From the NCBI GenBank assembly GCA_964472785.1, contig CAYYMH010000095.1:1-8012 (forward strand): DNA of 8,012 nt. The letters are read 5' to 3'. Numbering within the stretch: position 1 is the stretch's first letter; each line of letters opens with the position of its first letter. The notes under the pieces were generated by a model. The model searched no databases. It was given only the letters and a program-made list of their open reading frames with translations, and was not told the origin of the DNA. Source of the stretch: CAYYMH01 sp964472785 (GTDB taxonomy: Bacteria; Zhuqueibacterota; Zhuqueibacteria; Thermofontimicrobiales; Thermofontimicrobiaceae). Of the stretch, positions 1 to 7,093 are shown in pieces. A program made the position numbers and the translations under genes.

Positions 1-68
1 CAATATTTCAAAGAACTAAAAAAACTACTTGACTTTTAAGATAGTATCTATTCAGGCTTTAGAAAAAT

Positions 69-94
69 GCCACCGAGACACAGAGGGATCAGAG
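69..94 (+). repeat. Dispersed-type intergenic repeat, left arm of an inverted pair
   Basis: The arm begins gccaccgagacacagag and runs into ggatcagag. It matches the reverse complement of 306-331 at 20 of 26 positions and at 16 of the first 17, so the two arms face each other across about 210 bp. From memory, strings of this CACCGAG..CACAGAG type are widespread intergenic repeats of unknown function in environmental bacterial genomes; I could not verify this here. The pair could be the ends of a non-autonomous element or two independent insertions. No clear target-site duplication flanks it. Confidence 0.6.
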
Positions 95-305
95 ATATTA
101 CCATAAAATATTTGCGGAAATTGTGTCTCATAATGTGATTGAAAAACATTTTACTTAACAATTTGGAAACAGAATAACATGATGCAATAGCTATTCTTCT
201 AATAAATATGAATTAGTTTTTAATATGTGTAACTTTAAAAAGATAGTATTCACTGTTTGGCAATCATCGTTACAAAAAATAATGGCCATTTTTGATTGAA
301 TTTTT

Positions 306-331
306 CTCCGTGTTCTCTGTGACTCGGTGGC
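306..331 (-). repeat. Dispersed-type intergenic repeat, right arm of the inverted pair
   Basis: On the plus strand this reads ctccgtgttctctgtgac followed by tcggtggc, the inverted counterpart of the copy at 69-94. A short second match lies just outside the arms: ctattcag at 48-55 and ctgaatag at 331-338 are inverted with respect to each other, although the left copy is separated from its arm by about 13 extra bases. This hints that the symmetric unit was longer before an insertion or deletion. The arm also shows loose internal periodicity of 8-9 bases. Confidence 0.6.
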
Positions 332-379
332 TGAATAGTGTAAGAGATTCGTATAAACACGAATCTAACTTTAAATCAG

Positions 380-409
380 AAACTTGACAAAATTTCAAGT
401 TTCTTGAAA
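380..409. promoter_or_regulatory. Overlapping small dyads upstream of the promoter
   Basis: Two perfect inverted repeats share their middle segment. The first pairs aaacttga (380-387) with tcaagttt (395-402) across 7 bases; the second pairs tttcaag (393-399) with cttgaaa (403-409) across 3 bases. The arrangement could be an operator with three half-sites for a regulator of the downstream promoter. It lies about 40 bp before the -35 box and so is not in the predicted transcript. A TTGACA at 384-389 sits in the first arm but has no matching -10. The function is inferred only. Confidence 0.3.
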
Positions 410-449
410 GTTACGACAATTTTATAACAACTTTTTAATATTAAATGAT

Positions 450-478
450 TTGACAATAATCGAAAAAATTGTTATAAT
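450..478 (+). promoter_or_regulatory. Consensus sigma70 promoter for the TPR/propeller lipoprotein gene
   Basis: A perfect -35 TTGACA (450-455) is followed after exactly 17 bases by a perfect -10 TATAAT (473-478). Transcription would start near 485, giving a leader of roughly 87 nt that includes the CACGGATT repeat. The 9-bp inverted boxes ttataacaa (422-430) and ttgttataa (469-477) flank the promoter, the second overlapping the -10, and acaat/attgt (453-457 and 468-472) forms a weaker dyad inside it. Either could be an operator, though the AT-rich context makes chance matches likely. Confidence 0.7.
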
Positions 479-511
479 AATAGAAATGTTTTGCAAGACT
501 TAATTTTAAGC

Positions 512-541
512 CACGGATTCACAATGATTTACACGGATTAA
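512..541 (+). repeat. Threefold 10-bp CACGGATT-type repeat in the 5' leader
   Basis: Three consecutive 10-base units read cacggattca, caatgattta and cacggattaa. The outer two are nearly identical and the middle one is diverged. The array is preceded by a c at 511, giving the typical CCACGGATT opening. From memory, CCACGGATT..CACGGATT strings are another common family of intergenic repeats in environmental bacteria; this was not checked. The array lies between the promoter at 450-478 and the start codon at 573, so it should be transcribed in the leader. Confidence 0.6.
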
Positions 542-572
542 TAAAAAACTTATTTAAAGAAAGGCGCGAATC

Positions 573-1883
573 ATGACATCCCAAAATTTAAACTGCATCA
601 AAGCGTTAATGCTTTTTTTATTGCTGATTCTTATTATGAGCTGCGGTGGTCCCAAACAAGGAGTTGAGGAAACAGGTGAGCTTAAAGCCAGCCGAATCCG
701 TATTTTAAAAGAAAATATTCAGGACAATCCAAACAAACCAAACTCATATTTTCAGTTGGCGCAAATTTATGCCAGCATCGACAGTGTTGACTCTGCAATG
801 ACGTTTGTAGAAAAAGCGCTGGAGCGGGATAAGACTTTAACCGAAGCAAACTTGTTGAAAGCTGATTTATTCCTAAATAGGGAAGAGATCAAACCGGCGT
901 ATGAGATTTATCTGGACGTTTTGGAAAGTGAGGAGAGTGAAAAATACTTAAATCGCATCCGAAATAAAGTTGGCAAACCGTATCCGATTTACCAACTCAC
1001 AGAGGGCGATTTCAATAATGCCTTTCCCAGTGTGAGTGCGGATGATCAGCGCTTTGTTTACCAGTCCGACCGGGATGGCAATTGGGAAATTTATTTAATG
1101 GACGTTGATGGTGAACAGGAAGTGAGGCTGACAAATAATCTCGCGCAGGATGAAATGCCTGTTTTCAGTCCGGAAGAGAACATCATCGCATTTACTTCTA
1201 CCCGGGACGATACCGCCAAAAAATCACGGCCCGAAAAAAACCGTAATATATTTTTGATGGATTTGCAAAACGGAAAAATCGCCCGGGAAATTGTTCATGA
1301 GGCAGATGATTGGTATCCGGCATTAATCGGCGATGGCAGGGAAATTGTGTTCGTTTCGGAGCGAGACGATCAGCGGGATGTGCCTTTCCAGGAACGGTTC
1401 AGCGATCTTTATTACAGAAATTTGAAAGAAGATGAGACGATTCGGTTAACCCAAAATCAGGCAGACGACGTTTCACCCAGTGTATCCGCAGATGGCAAGT
1501 GGATTCTGTTTACTTCGAACCGGGATGGGAATTATCAGATTTATAAAATGGAGCGAAAGAGTTTGATCACCGAGCAACTCACTTTTTTTGATGGGAATTG
1601 TGGAGCGCCTCACTTCTCACGCGATAATGACAAAATATGCTTTTTTGCTGACTTCAGCGGCAACTATGATATTTTCATCATGGATTCCGACCTGAAAAAT
1701 GTGACCAAATTGACGGCTGACCCGGCACAGGATACTTATCCCATTTTTTCGCCGAATAAAAGAAAAATATTTTTCCAATCCAATCGAACCGGAAAGTACC
1801 AGATTTACTCTATTGATTTGATGAGTCCCATCACCAGGGATGATTTAATCTTTGAATTAACCGATTATGTTAATTCACACTGA
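573..1883 (+). CDS. TPR and TolB/PD40-like beta-propeller outer-membrane lipoprotein
   Basis: Probable cell-envelope lipoprotein of 436 residues. A hydrophobic signal segment (about 11-22) ends in a lipobox IMSC, with C24 the predicted lipidated cysteine. Two TPR-like helical hairpins follow (about 57-90 and 91-124). Residues about 150-417 hold six PD40/TolB-like blades; typical motifs are SVSADDQRFVYQSDRDGNWE (153-172) and ILFTSNRDGNYQIYKM (311-326). The DGN-x-(D/E/Q)-I-(F/Y) element recurs in several blades. Such propellers usually bind proteins or peptidoglycan-associated partners. TPR followed by a propeller on a lipoprotein resembles the T9SS protein PorE, but the chain ends soon after the last blade with no OmpA-like domain. 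The start is supported by AAAGAAAGG (556-564), 8 bases before ATG. It appears monocistronic, with its own promoter and terminator. The architecture is confident; a T9SS role is speculative. Confidence 0.9.
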   Translation: MTSQNLNCIKALMLFLLLILIMSCGGPKQGVEETGELKASRIRILKENIQDNPNKPNSYFQLAQIYASIDSVDSAMTFVEKALERDKTLTEANLLKADLFLNREEIKPAYEIYLDVLESEESEKYLNRIRNKVGKPYPIYQLTEGDFNNAFPSVSADDQRFVYQSDRDGNWEIYLMDVDGEQEVRLTNNLAQDEMPVFSPEENIIAFTSTRDDTAKKSRPEKNRNIFLMDLQNGKIAREIVHEADDWYPALIGDGREIVFVSERDDQRDVPFQERFSDLYYRNLKEDETIRLTQNQADDVSPSVSADGKWILFTSNRDGNYQIYKMERKSLITEQLTFFDGNCGAPHFSRDNDKICFFADFSGNYDIFIMDSDLKNVTKLTADPAQDTYPIFSPNKRKIFFQSNRTGKYQIYSIDLMSPITRDDLIFELTDYVNSH

Positions 1884-1906
1884 ATCACTTTAATATATGA
1901 AAACAT

Positions 1907-1946
1907 ATCCCCGTATTTTTGCCGTTAAAAGTACGGGGATTTTTTT
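1907..1946 (+). terminator. Intrinsic terminator after the lipoprotein gene
   Basis: A 14-bp stem pairs 1907-1920 (atccccgtattttt) with 1927-1940 (aaaagtacggggat), with one G-U pair, around a 6-base loop gccgtt. A run of seven T (1940-1946) follows directly. It begins 23 bases after the stop codon. This is a textbook rho-independent terminator and separates the lipoprotein gene from the receptor operon. Confidence 0.93.
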
Positions 1947-1991
1947 CGCGCAAAAAATGTCCGCAAAGTTGTGTTGGGCTTTAATTTTATA

Positions 1992-2019
1992 TTGACTTTG
2001 ATTGATTTTCTGTTATATT
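1992..2019 (+). promoter_or_regulatory. Sigma70-like promoter of the receptor operon (extended -10)
   Basis: A -35 box TTGACT (1992-1997) is followed after 16 bases by TATATT (2014-2019), preceded by TGT (2011-2013), an extended -10 element. Transcription would start near 2026, leaving a leader of about 135 nt before the receptor start codon. A 10-bp direct repeat gattgatttt lies at 2000-2009, inside the spacer, and again at 2029-2038; it could be a regulator site but may be chance. The position just after a strong terminator fits a new transcription unit. Confidence 0.55.
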
Positions 2020-2145
2020 TAAAATAACGATTGATTTTAGGTTTTGATATTGTATTATCAAGTCGGTCATATTTATATTGAATCAAAAAAACAAAACTTC
2101 AATCCTTTTTATCTGCCAAATATTCTAACAATTCGTTTAATTTCA

Positions 2146-2155
2146 GAGGAAGGAG
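2146..2155 (+). promoter_or_regulatory. Strong ribosome binding site of the receptor gene
   Basis: The string gaggaaggag contains AAGGAG (2150-2155), 5 bases before the ATG at 2161. It fixes the start of the receptor and shows that this organism uses Shine-Dalgarno initiation, unlike most Bacteroidota. Confidence 0.8.
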
Positions 2156-2160
2156 TTTGA

Positions 2161-5100
2161 ATGAGATTTTTTAAATTTTACCGCTATTTATTTCTCCTTG
2201 TTATCATCTTTATTGCTTTCATACCTTTTACAGGTTACCCGGGAATAACCGGAAAAATAGCCGGAGTTGTTACTGACAAACAAACCGATGATGCGCTGCC
2301 CGGCGTGAATGTGACTATCGAGGGCACTTTCATGGGCGCAGCCACTAATGTGCAGGGTGAATATTTTATCATCTCCGTTCCGCCTGGAAATTATGTTTTA
2401 AAGGCTACGATGATGGGTTATAAACAGGTGGAGGTGAAGAATGTAAAGGTCAGTATCGACCAGACCACTAAAATTAATATTGAACTGGAACAGGAAGTTG
2501 TTGAGTTAGGCGAGTCCGTGGTTGTGGTGGCGGAACGACCTGTTATTCAAAAAGACTTAACCACCAGCATCGAAGTGGTGGGAATTGAAGAGATGAAACA
2601 ATCCACTGTCACCGATGTGGAGGAGAGTGTAAATCTGCAAACCGGCGTCTTTTTTGATCCGATTCCGGTGGAGGGAAATCTGTCCGGAACCGGTCGCGGC
2701 GAGCCTCGTTACTCGGTGAGAGGTGGAGAGCAGGACGAAGTGGTTTGGTTTGTTGACGGCATTCGTACAGCAGCTATGGCTGAGGCAAAAGCGGACGGCG
2801 GTGGATCTTATACCACCATTAACCAGGACGCTGTGCAGGAAATCCAGGTCATTACCGGCGGATTTAACGCGGAATACGGGCAGGCGCAATCCGGAATCGT
2901 CAATATAATTACCAAGGACGGTGATGATCAGTACCGGTTTTCAATCGACTATCTGTACGGCCCGCCGCATCAGCGTCATTTTGGGGACTATCTGTACGAC
3001 AGGGAAAAGAATATTGAATTCATTAATAATACTTTAGAAAATGGAACGCTGGACTCGGCGTGGTGGACGCCGGAACGTCAGAAACAAGTGTATGATTATC
3101 GCGATTTTGCGGACCATGATGTCCGACTTGCTTTTGGCGGGCCCATGTTCGGCACGTTTTTACCGCTTATTGGTGACGAAATAAAAAAGATGACCTTTTT
3201 TATGACCGCACGGTACCGTGAGCTTGCTTACCAGCTTCCCCGACCCAGAGATACGCGCAATTTGACCAACATTAACTTAAGCGGGAAATATGCGGTAAAG
3301 CCAGGCATGAATATCAAATTCGGTGGTATGTACAGTTATGACGTGCATGCGTCCAATCAGGAAGAGTTTTTTCCCTATTTTGCCAAATACTATCGCGGCT
3401 ACGGTTCCACTTTGGATAACTATGTCTATCAAACCCGACTTTCTCTGACACATACCGTTACGCCGGAATTATTCTATGAACTGAAATTAAGCTCCTACAC
3501 CTATAAACAACACGAAGATCCCAGTCCTTATCGGGTCCCCGGGGAATCCAAAAAACCCGATATTTGGGGATGGCATCGCTACGACGGCTTTGAAGATGAA
3601 CCGTTTTTAGCTCATTTATTCAGTCCGTATGCGCGCAACGAGACCGGCGATCTCTCACTGGTTGGTAATCTCAGTTGGCAGGTCAATACGAACAATCTCA
3701 TTAAATCCGGTTTTGAATTTCATTATCATAAATACAAAGAAGATACATGGGTACTGAGCGCGTTCAGTGATGATTTGGATGATTGGCGTGTACGCGGACT
3801 CAATGAGACGTATCATCCGATCCAGTTCGCGTTTTATCTTCAGGATAAAATGGAGTTCGAGAGCATGATTCTCAATATGGGAATACGTTACGATTTATAC
3901 GACGGAAACCGGAAGTGGTTTACCAAAGACAGCTACGTTTTGAATCCATCGCTTGATCCCGAATACAGACCTGGTTTGGATAAAGATAACGACGGAATCG
4001 ATTCGCTTGGCCACAATAAATGGGATTTTCAGAACGTACTGGATAAACCAAGGGAGCGAGTCGATCCCATGCATTCGTTCAATCCGCGGTTGGGAATTTC
4101 GTTCCCGATTACGGATAATTCGGTTTTCCATTTCAGCTATGGTCATTTTTATCAAGTCCCGGCGATTAATGCGCAATATGAATTTTCTTATTTTCGTCCC
4201 GTCTCCGTCATCAAGGGTGATCCTTCCACTGACTCCGATCCCGAACGTGTAATCAACATGACTTTAGAACCATTGAAACCGGAAAAGACGATTCAGTTCG
4301 AGATGGGTATAAAGCATCATTTCGGAAACTTCCCAGTATTTTTACCCAGCGATTTTTTTCTTTTAAATTGGGAAAGCAAGTATTATTTTAAAGATATTGT
4401 CATAAATGTGACTGGGTACTACAAAGATATTTTTGACCAAACGCAACGGGCAGAATTTTTGGATAAGCGGATTTATGGAATCGATCCTTATACCGGTGAA
4501 GAATCAAGAGTTTTTTATAGTAGCCGTTTCAGTGGAGATTATGGCAGTGCGCGTGGTGTTGAGGTCTCGCTAAAAACTTCATTTAGTGACTATATTACTT
4601 GGAATCTCAATTACAGTTTTTCAAAAAGTACGTTCGGCAAAGCCTCACCGTTTCAGATTCACATTGATGAGAACGGTAACGTTAGCTATGAGTGGTATAT
4701 CGATGCCACCGACCGGTTGCCGACGGAGAGAAGCTTCAGTCGGCCACACATTTTTAGGTCGAATATTTATATGCGATATCCCGATAGTTGGCGCATACCG
4801 GTGCTTTTCCAACTGTTTGGCAATTCTGATTTGTCCATGTTGTATCGCTACATCAGCGGTCAGGCATTTACCTATTTGGAACCGGACGATCCGCCCGATT
4901 TGCTGGATAACCACCGCTTCCCGGCGCGCCAGCAATGGGATCTGAAATTCAACAAATATGTTCAATTGGGCGATCATACATTGACGCTGTACACAAAGAT
5001 CGAAAATCTATTCAACCGAAAGAACATCAAAAGCTGGGGCAATATTTTCGATCTGGAAGCGCTTGAAAAATTTGTTGAAACAGGAGAACCAACGCTGTAC

Positions 5101-5184
5101 GATCCGGACGGTTATAACATCAGTTACTCAATTTACTATCAACCGCGTAGTATCTGGTTGGGTGTTAAGTATAATTTCAGATAA
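2161..5184 (+). CDS. TonB-dependent outer-membrane receptor with carboxypeptidase-regulatory-like domain
   Basis: A 1007-residue TonB-dependent transporter. The N-terminus has basic residues R2, K5 and R8 and a hydrophobic signal segment (about 9-22). A carboxypeptidase-regulatory-like beta-sandwich follows (about 31-111; GVVTDKQTDDALPGVNVTIE at 35-54). A TonB-box-like ESVVVVA lies at 118-124. The plug domain (about 131-254) shows YSVRGGEQDEVVWFVDGI (184-201) and INQDAVQEIQVITGGFNAEY (220-239). The rest is a 22-strand-type barrel with aromatic-rich strands; RGVEVSLKTSF is typical of its C-terminal third. An EF-hand-like loop DKDNDGID occurs at 607-614. The chain ends KYNFR, one residue past the usual terminal aromatic. 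Substrate cannot be told from sequence. No SusD-like partner follows, so calling it SusC is not supported. It is first in a probable three-gene operon, ending 18 bases before the next start. Confidence 0.95.
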   Translation: MRFFKFYRYLFLLVIIFIAFIPFTGYPGITGKIAGVVTDKQTDDALPGVNVTIEGTFMGAATNVQGEYFIISVPPGNYVLKATMMGYKQVEVKNVKVSIDQTTKINIELEQEVVELGESVVVVAERPVIQKDLTTSIEVVGIEEMKQSTVTDVEESVNLQTGVFFDPIPVEGNLSGTGRGEPRYSVRGGEQDEVVWFVDGIRTAAMAEAKADGGGSYTTINQDAVQEIQVITGGFNAEYGQAQSGIVNIITKDGDDQYRFSIDYLYGPPHQRHFGDYLYDREKNIEFINNTLENGTLDSAWWTPERQKQVYDYRDFADHDVRLAFGGPMFGTFLPLIGDEIKKMTFFMTARYRELAYQLPRPRDTRNLTNINLSGKYAVKPGMNIKFGGMYSYDVHASNQEEFFPYFAKYYRGYGSTLDNYVYQTRLSLTHTVTPELFYELKLSSYTYKQHEDPSPYRVPGESKKPDIWGWHRYDGFEDEPFLAHLFSPYARNETGDLSLVGNLSWQVNTNNLIKSGFEFHYHKYKEDTWVLSAFSDDLDDWRVRGLNETYHPIQFAFYLQDKMEFESMILNMGIRYDLYDGNRKWFTKDSYVLNPSLDPEYRPGLDKDNDGIDSLGHNKWDFQNVLDKPRERVDPMHSFNPRLGISFPITDNSVFHFSYGHFYQVPAINAQYEFSYFRPVSVIKGDPSTDSDPERVINMTLEPLKPEKTIQFEMGIKHHFGNFPVFLPSDFFLLNWESKYYFKDIVINVTGYYKDIFDQTQRAEFLDKRIYGIDPYTGEESRVFYSSRFSGDYGSARGVEVSLKTSFSDYITWNLNYSFSKSTFGKASPFQIHIDENGNVSYEWYIDATDRLPTERSFSRPHIFRSNIYMRYPDSWRIPVLFQLFGNSDLSMLYRYISGQAFTYLEPDDPPDLLDNHRFPARQQWDLKFNKYVQLGDHTLTLYTKIENLFNRKNIKSWGNIFDLEALEKFVETGEPTLYDPDGYNISYSIYYQPRSIWLGVKYNFR

Positions 5185-5202
5185 AAATGTGGGAATAAAA
5201 AT

Positions 5203-7032
5203 ATGAAATTGAAAATCGTAGTTACTATAATCTCTTTAATCTTGATTTTGACGCAATACAGTTTTACGCAATACAGAGAGCCGCTTTTCAAAGTTCATGA
5301 CCGGGGAATTCTCTGGGAAACGGTCAAAGATAACGGACAGATTGGCGGTATGTTCAGCGCATTTGAATTTTTTCCCAGTATGGATTGGCCTGGCGGTCCG
5401 GCAGAGCTTCCCAACAAAGACGAGCAAAGGTCGTACATGCAGGGCGCTGGGATCTGGCTGGCAGGCATTAAACCGAATGCGTCAATCTTCTTCGATGAAA
5501 TGGGACCTTTTACCTATTATGATCAGGGAACCTACTTTGAAATGGAAGAAGAGGAGAATTTTATCGGAGCGGAAGATTTCAATCTAGCGGAAGCGGAAGA
5601 GAAAATCACCGCGCATTGGATAACGCCGACCGGTTTTCATATTACCCGAGTGAGCCGGGCGTGGAGTTATCCGGCGTTTGCAGATTTTATTATTTTCGAG
5701 TACATTTTCGTCAATGAGACAGCGGATGATTTTACTGATGTTTATATCGGCTTTCCCTATTTACTGCGGCCCAGTTATCAGGATATTTTGGCGCACGGTT
5801 TTTGGGGCGACAATCTCAATGTTGATGACGAATTAGTCGGGTACGACGAGCAGCGGCAGCTATTTTATGCTTATGATTTTAAACCAAGTTTTGAAACAGA
5901 TTATGATTACGGAAATTACATCGAAGCCAGAGGGGAGCTGCGCACCACGGGTTACGCCGGCTTCGCGCCGCTCCATTACGATGAAACAAAAGATGACGCC
6001 AGCCAACCGGTGAATGTTTTGTACATTCAAACCATTAATAATTCGCATCGATTAACTGGCTCCAGTCAAACAGCGGATAAACTATACGCCATACTGAATG
6101 GCGAGGATCAATCGTTGCAGGCATCGGAAGGAGAAGTGCTTTCGCCGTTTATGCTTGAAGCATTTGGCCTGTATGACATTGGCGCCGGAGATTCCGTCAA
6201 AATTGTCATGGTGGAAGCGGTCAACGGCATCGGGCTTGATTTAGCTGTTCAGGGACTGGATGCACAATCCAAATTGCCTGCCGGATTGGATTCATTAAAA
6301 AATACCATCGACCGGGCACAAAAATTATATGACAACGATTACACGCCAGAAGTGTTGGCTCCGCCGTCACCGAATGTTGAACATTTCGTGCTGCCATCAA
6401 CCCAGGAAATTGTGTTAACCTGGCCGCCCGAGTTTGATGATTGGGAAGACCCGCTGACCGGGGCACAAGATTTGGAAGGCTACAATGTTTACCGCAGTGA
6501 CCGTTCCTTTAACGGACCGTTTGAAAAATTGACACGCCGTCCGATTCGACCAGCACGAAGTTCAGATCGCAGCCGGTATTTTGACAATGATTTGGGGGAA
6601 TGGAAATATAAAGACAATACTGTACAAGTCGGCGTGGGATATTTCTACGCTGTGACTTCGGTTGATAAAGATGATAACGAAAGTGGTTTTACAAACCGAA
6701 ATACCGAAGCGTTAGTCACAGCAACGCAACCGGCAGAAAATACATTGAATGTGAGCGTATTTCCGAATCCGTTTCGGTTAGTGTCAGGTCTGCCGACGCA
6801 GGGTGAAGAAAGTTCGATTGTGTTCACTAATTTACCGGCGAAATGCAAGATAAAAATTTATACGACAAGCGGAGATTTGGTCAGAACCTTAGAACATGAC
6901 AATCCCAACTCCGGTGAAGAAGTCTGGGATCAACTATCCGATTCACGGCAGAAAACTGCTGCCGGTGTTTATCTGTACACGGTCGAATCAGATGCGGGGC
7001 ATGCCAAAGGCACCCTGGTGCTGATCAAATAA
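5203..7032 (+). CDS. Secreted or surface protein with FnIII-like domain and T9SS type A sorting domain
   Basis: A 609-residue exported protein. A signal peptide (about 1-22) precedes a long region (about 25-380) that I do not recognise as a known family. It contains MQGAGIWLAGI (79-89) and beta-rich segments such as DFIIFEYIFVNETADDFTDV (161-180), which looks like a conserved non-catalytic sandwich. An FnIII-like domain covers about 386-507 (YNVYRSD, 427-433; FYAVTSVDKDDNESGF, 481-496). The C-terminus (about 515-609) is a T9SS type A sorting domain: VFPNPF (519-524), KIKIYTTSGDLVRTL (549-563), WDQLSDSRQKTAAGVYLYTV (575-594) and a final KGTLVLIK. It should therefore cross the outer membrane by T9SS and be anchored or released. 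The ribosome site is weak (ggga, 5191-5194), and only 18 bases separate it from the receptor stop, suggesting translational coupling. No catalytic motif was seen; a binding or accessory role to the receptor is inferred. Confidence 0.88.
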   Translation: MKLKIVVTIISLILILTQYSFTQYREPLFKVHDRGILWETVKDNGQIGGMFSAFEFFPSMDWPGGPAELPNKDEQRSYMQGAGIWLAGIKPNASIFFDEMGPFTYYDQGTYFEMEEEENFIGAEDFNLAEAEEKITAHWITPTGFHITRVSRAWSYPAFADFIIFEYIFVNETADDFTDVYIGFPYLLRPSYQDILAHGFWGDNLNVDDELVGYDEQRQLFYAYDFKPSFETDYDYGNYIEARGELRTTGYAGFAPLHYDETKDDASQPVNVLYIQTINNSHRLTGSSQTADKLYAILNGEDQSLQASEGEVLSPFMLEAFGLYDIGAGDSVKIVMVEAVNGIGLDLAVQGLDAQSKLPAGLDSLKNTIDRAQKLYDNDYTPEVLAPPSPNVEHFVLPSTQEIVLTWPPEFDDWEDPLTGAQDLEGYNVYRSDRSFNGPFEKLTRRPIRPARSSDRSRYFDNDLGEWKYKDNTVQVGVGYFYAVTSVDKDDNESGFTNRNTEALVTATQPAENTLNVSVFPNPFRLVSGLPTQGEESSIVFTNLPAKCKIKIYTTSGDLVRTLEHDNPNSGEEVWDQLSDSRQKTAAGVYLYTVESDAGHAKGTLVLIK

Positions 7033-7056
7033 AATTGTCAAAATATCAAATTGTCA
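7032..7056 (+). repeat. Short direct repeat between the sorting-domain gene and the PorV-like gene
   Basis: aaattgtca occurs at 7032-7040 and again at 7048-7056, a 16-base period, directly after the stop codon. The 75-base gap between the genes contains no terminator-like hairpin, so the downstream gene is probably in the same transcript. TTGTCA at 7051-7056 resembles a -35 box but has no convincing -10. It may be a regulator site or chance. Confidence 0.3.
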
Positions 7057-7093
7057 GTTTATGATATCGATGTGATTTTATCTAAATAGAAAC

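Larger units (their letters stand above)
1..449. other. AT-rich non-coding region upstream of the lipoprotein gene
   Basis: No open reading frame with a plausible start, ribosome binding site and protein-like composition was found here on either strand. ATG codons such as those near 133 and 179 meet stops within a few codons. The stretch holds the inverted repeat pair at 69-94 and 306-331 and the dyad cluster at 380-409, described separately. The 210 bases between the repeat arms show no recognisable gene or RNA. A 10-bp direct repeat (aagatagtat, 38-47 and 240-249) is probably chance in such AT-rich DNA. The gene to the left of the window is not visible. Confidence 0.6.

Noticed and set aside
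29..57. TTGACT at 29-34 as a -35 box
   Set aside because: No acceptable -10 lies at 15-19 bases and no gene follows closely.
38..249. Direct repeat aagatagtat (38-47 and 240-249) as target-site duplication of an element
   Set aside because: The copies do not abut the inverted repeat arms; the second lies inside the enclosed region, so they cannot be its flanking duplication.
2557..2889. Minus-strand open frame of 110 codons inside the receptor gene
   Set aside because: It lies opposite the highly conserved plug-domain coding sequence, has no ribosome binding site and shows no protein-like pattern; it is a shadow frame.
4586..4977. Overlapping plus- and minus-strand open frames of 110-119 codons in the receptor barrel region
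   Set aside because: The receptor frame here has clear barrel strands, while the alternatives are rich in Arg, Ile and Cys with no domain features.
2161..7032. A SusC/SusD-type polysaccharide utilisation pair
   Set aside because: The second gene is not a SusD-like lipoprotein: it has no lipobox and ends in a T9SS sorting domain.
7051..7083. Possible promoter in the gap before the PorV-like gene (TTGTCA then TTATCT)
   Set aside because: The spacing and -10 match are poor, and lack of a terminator makes read-through from the upstream gene the simpler reading.
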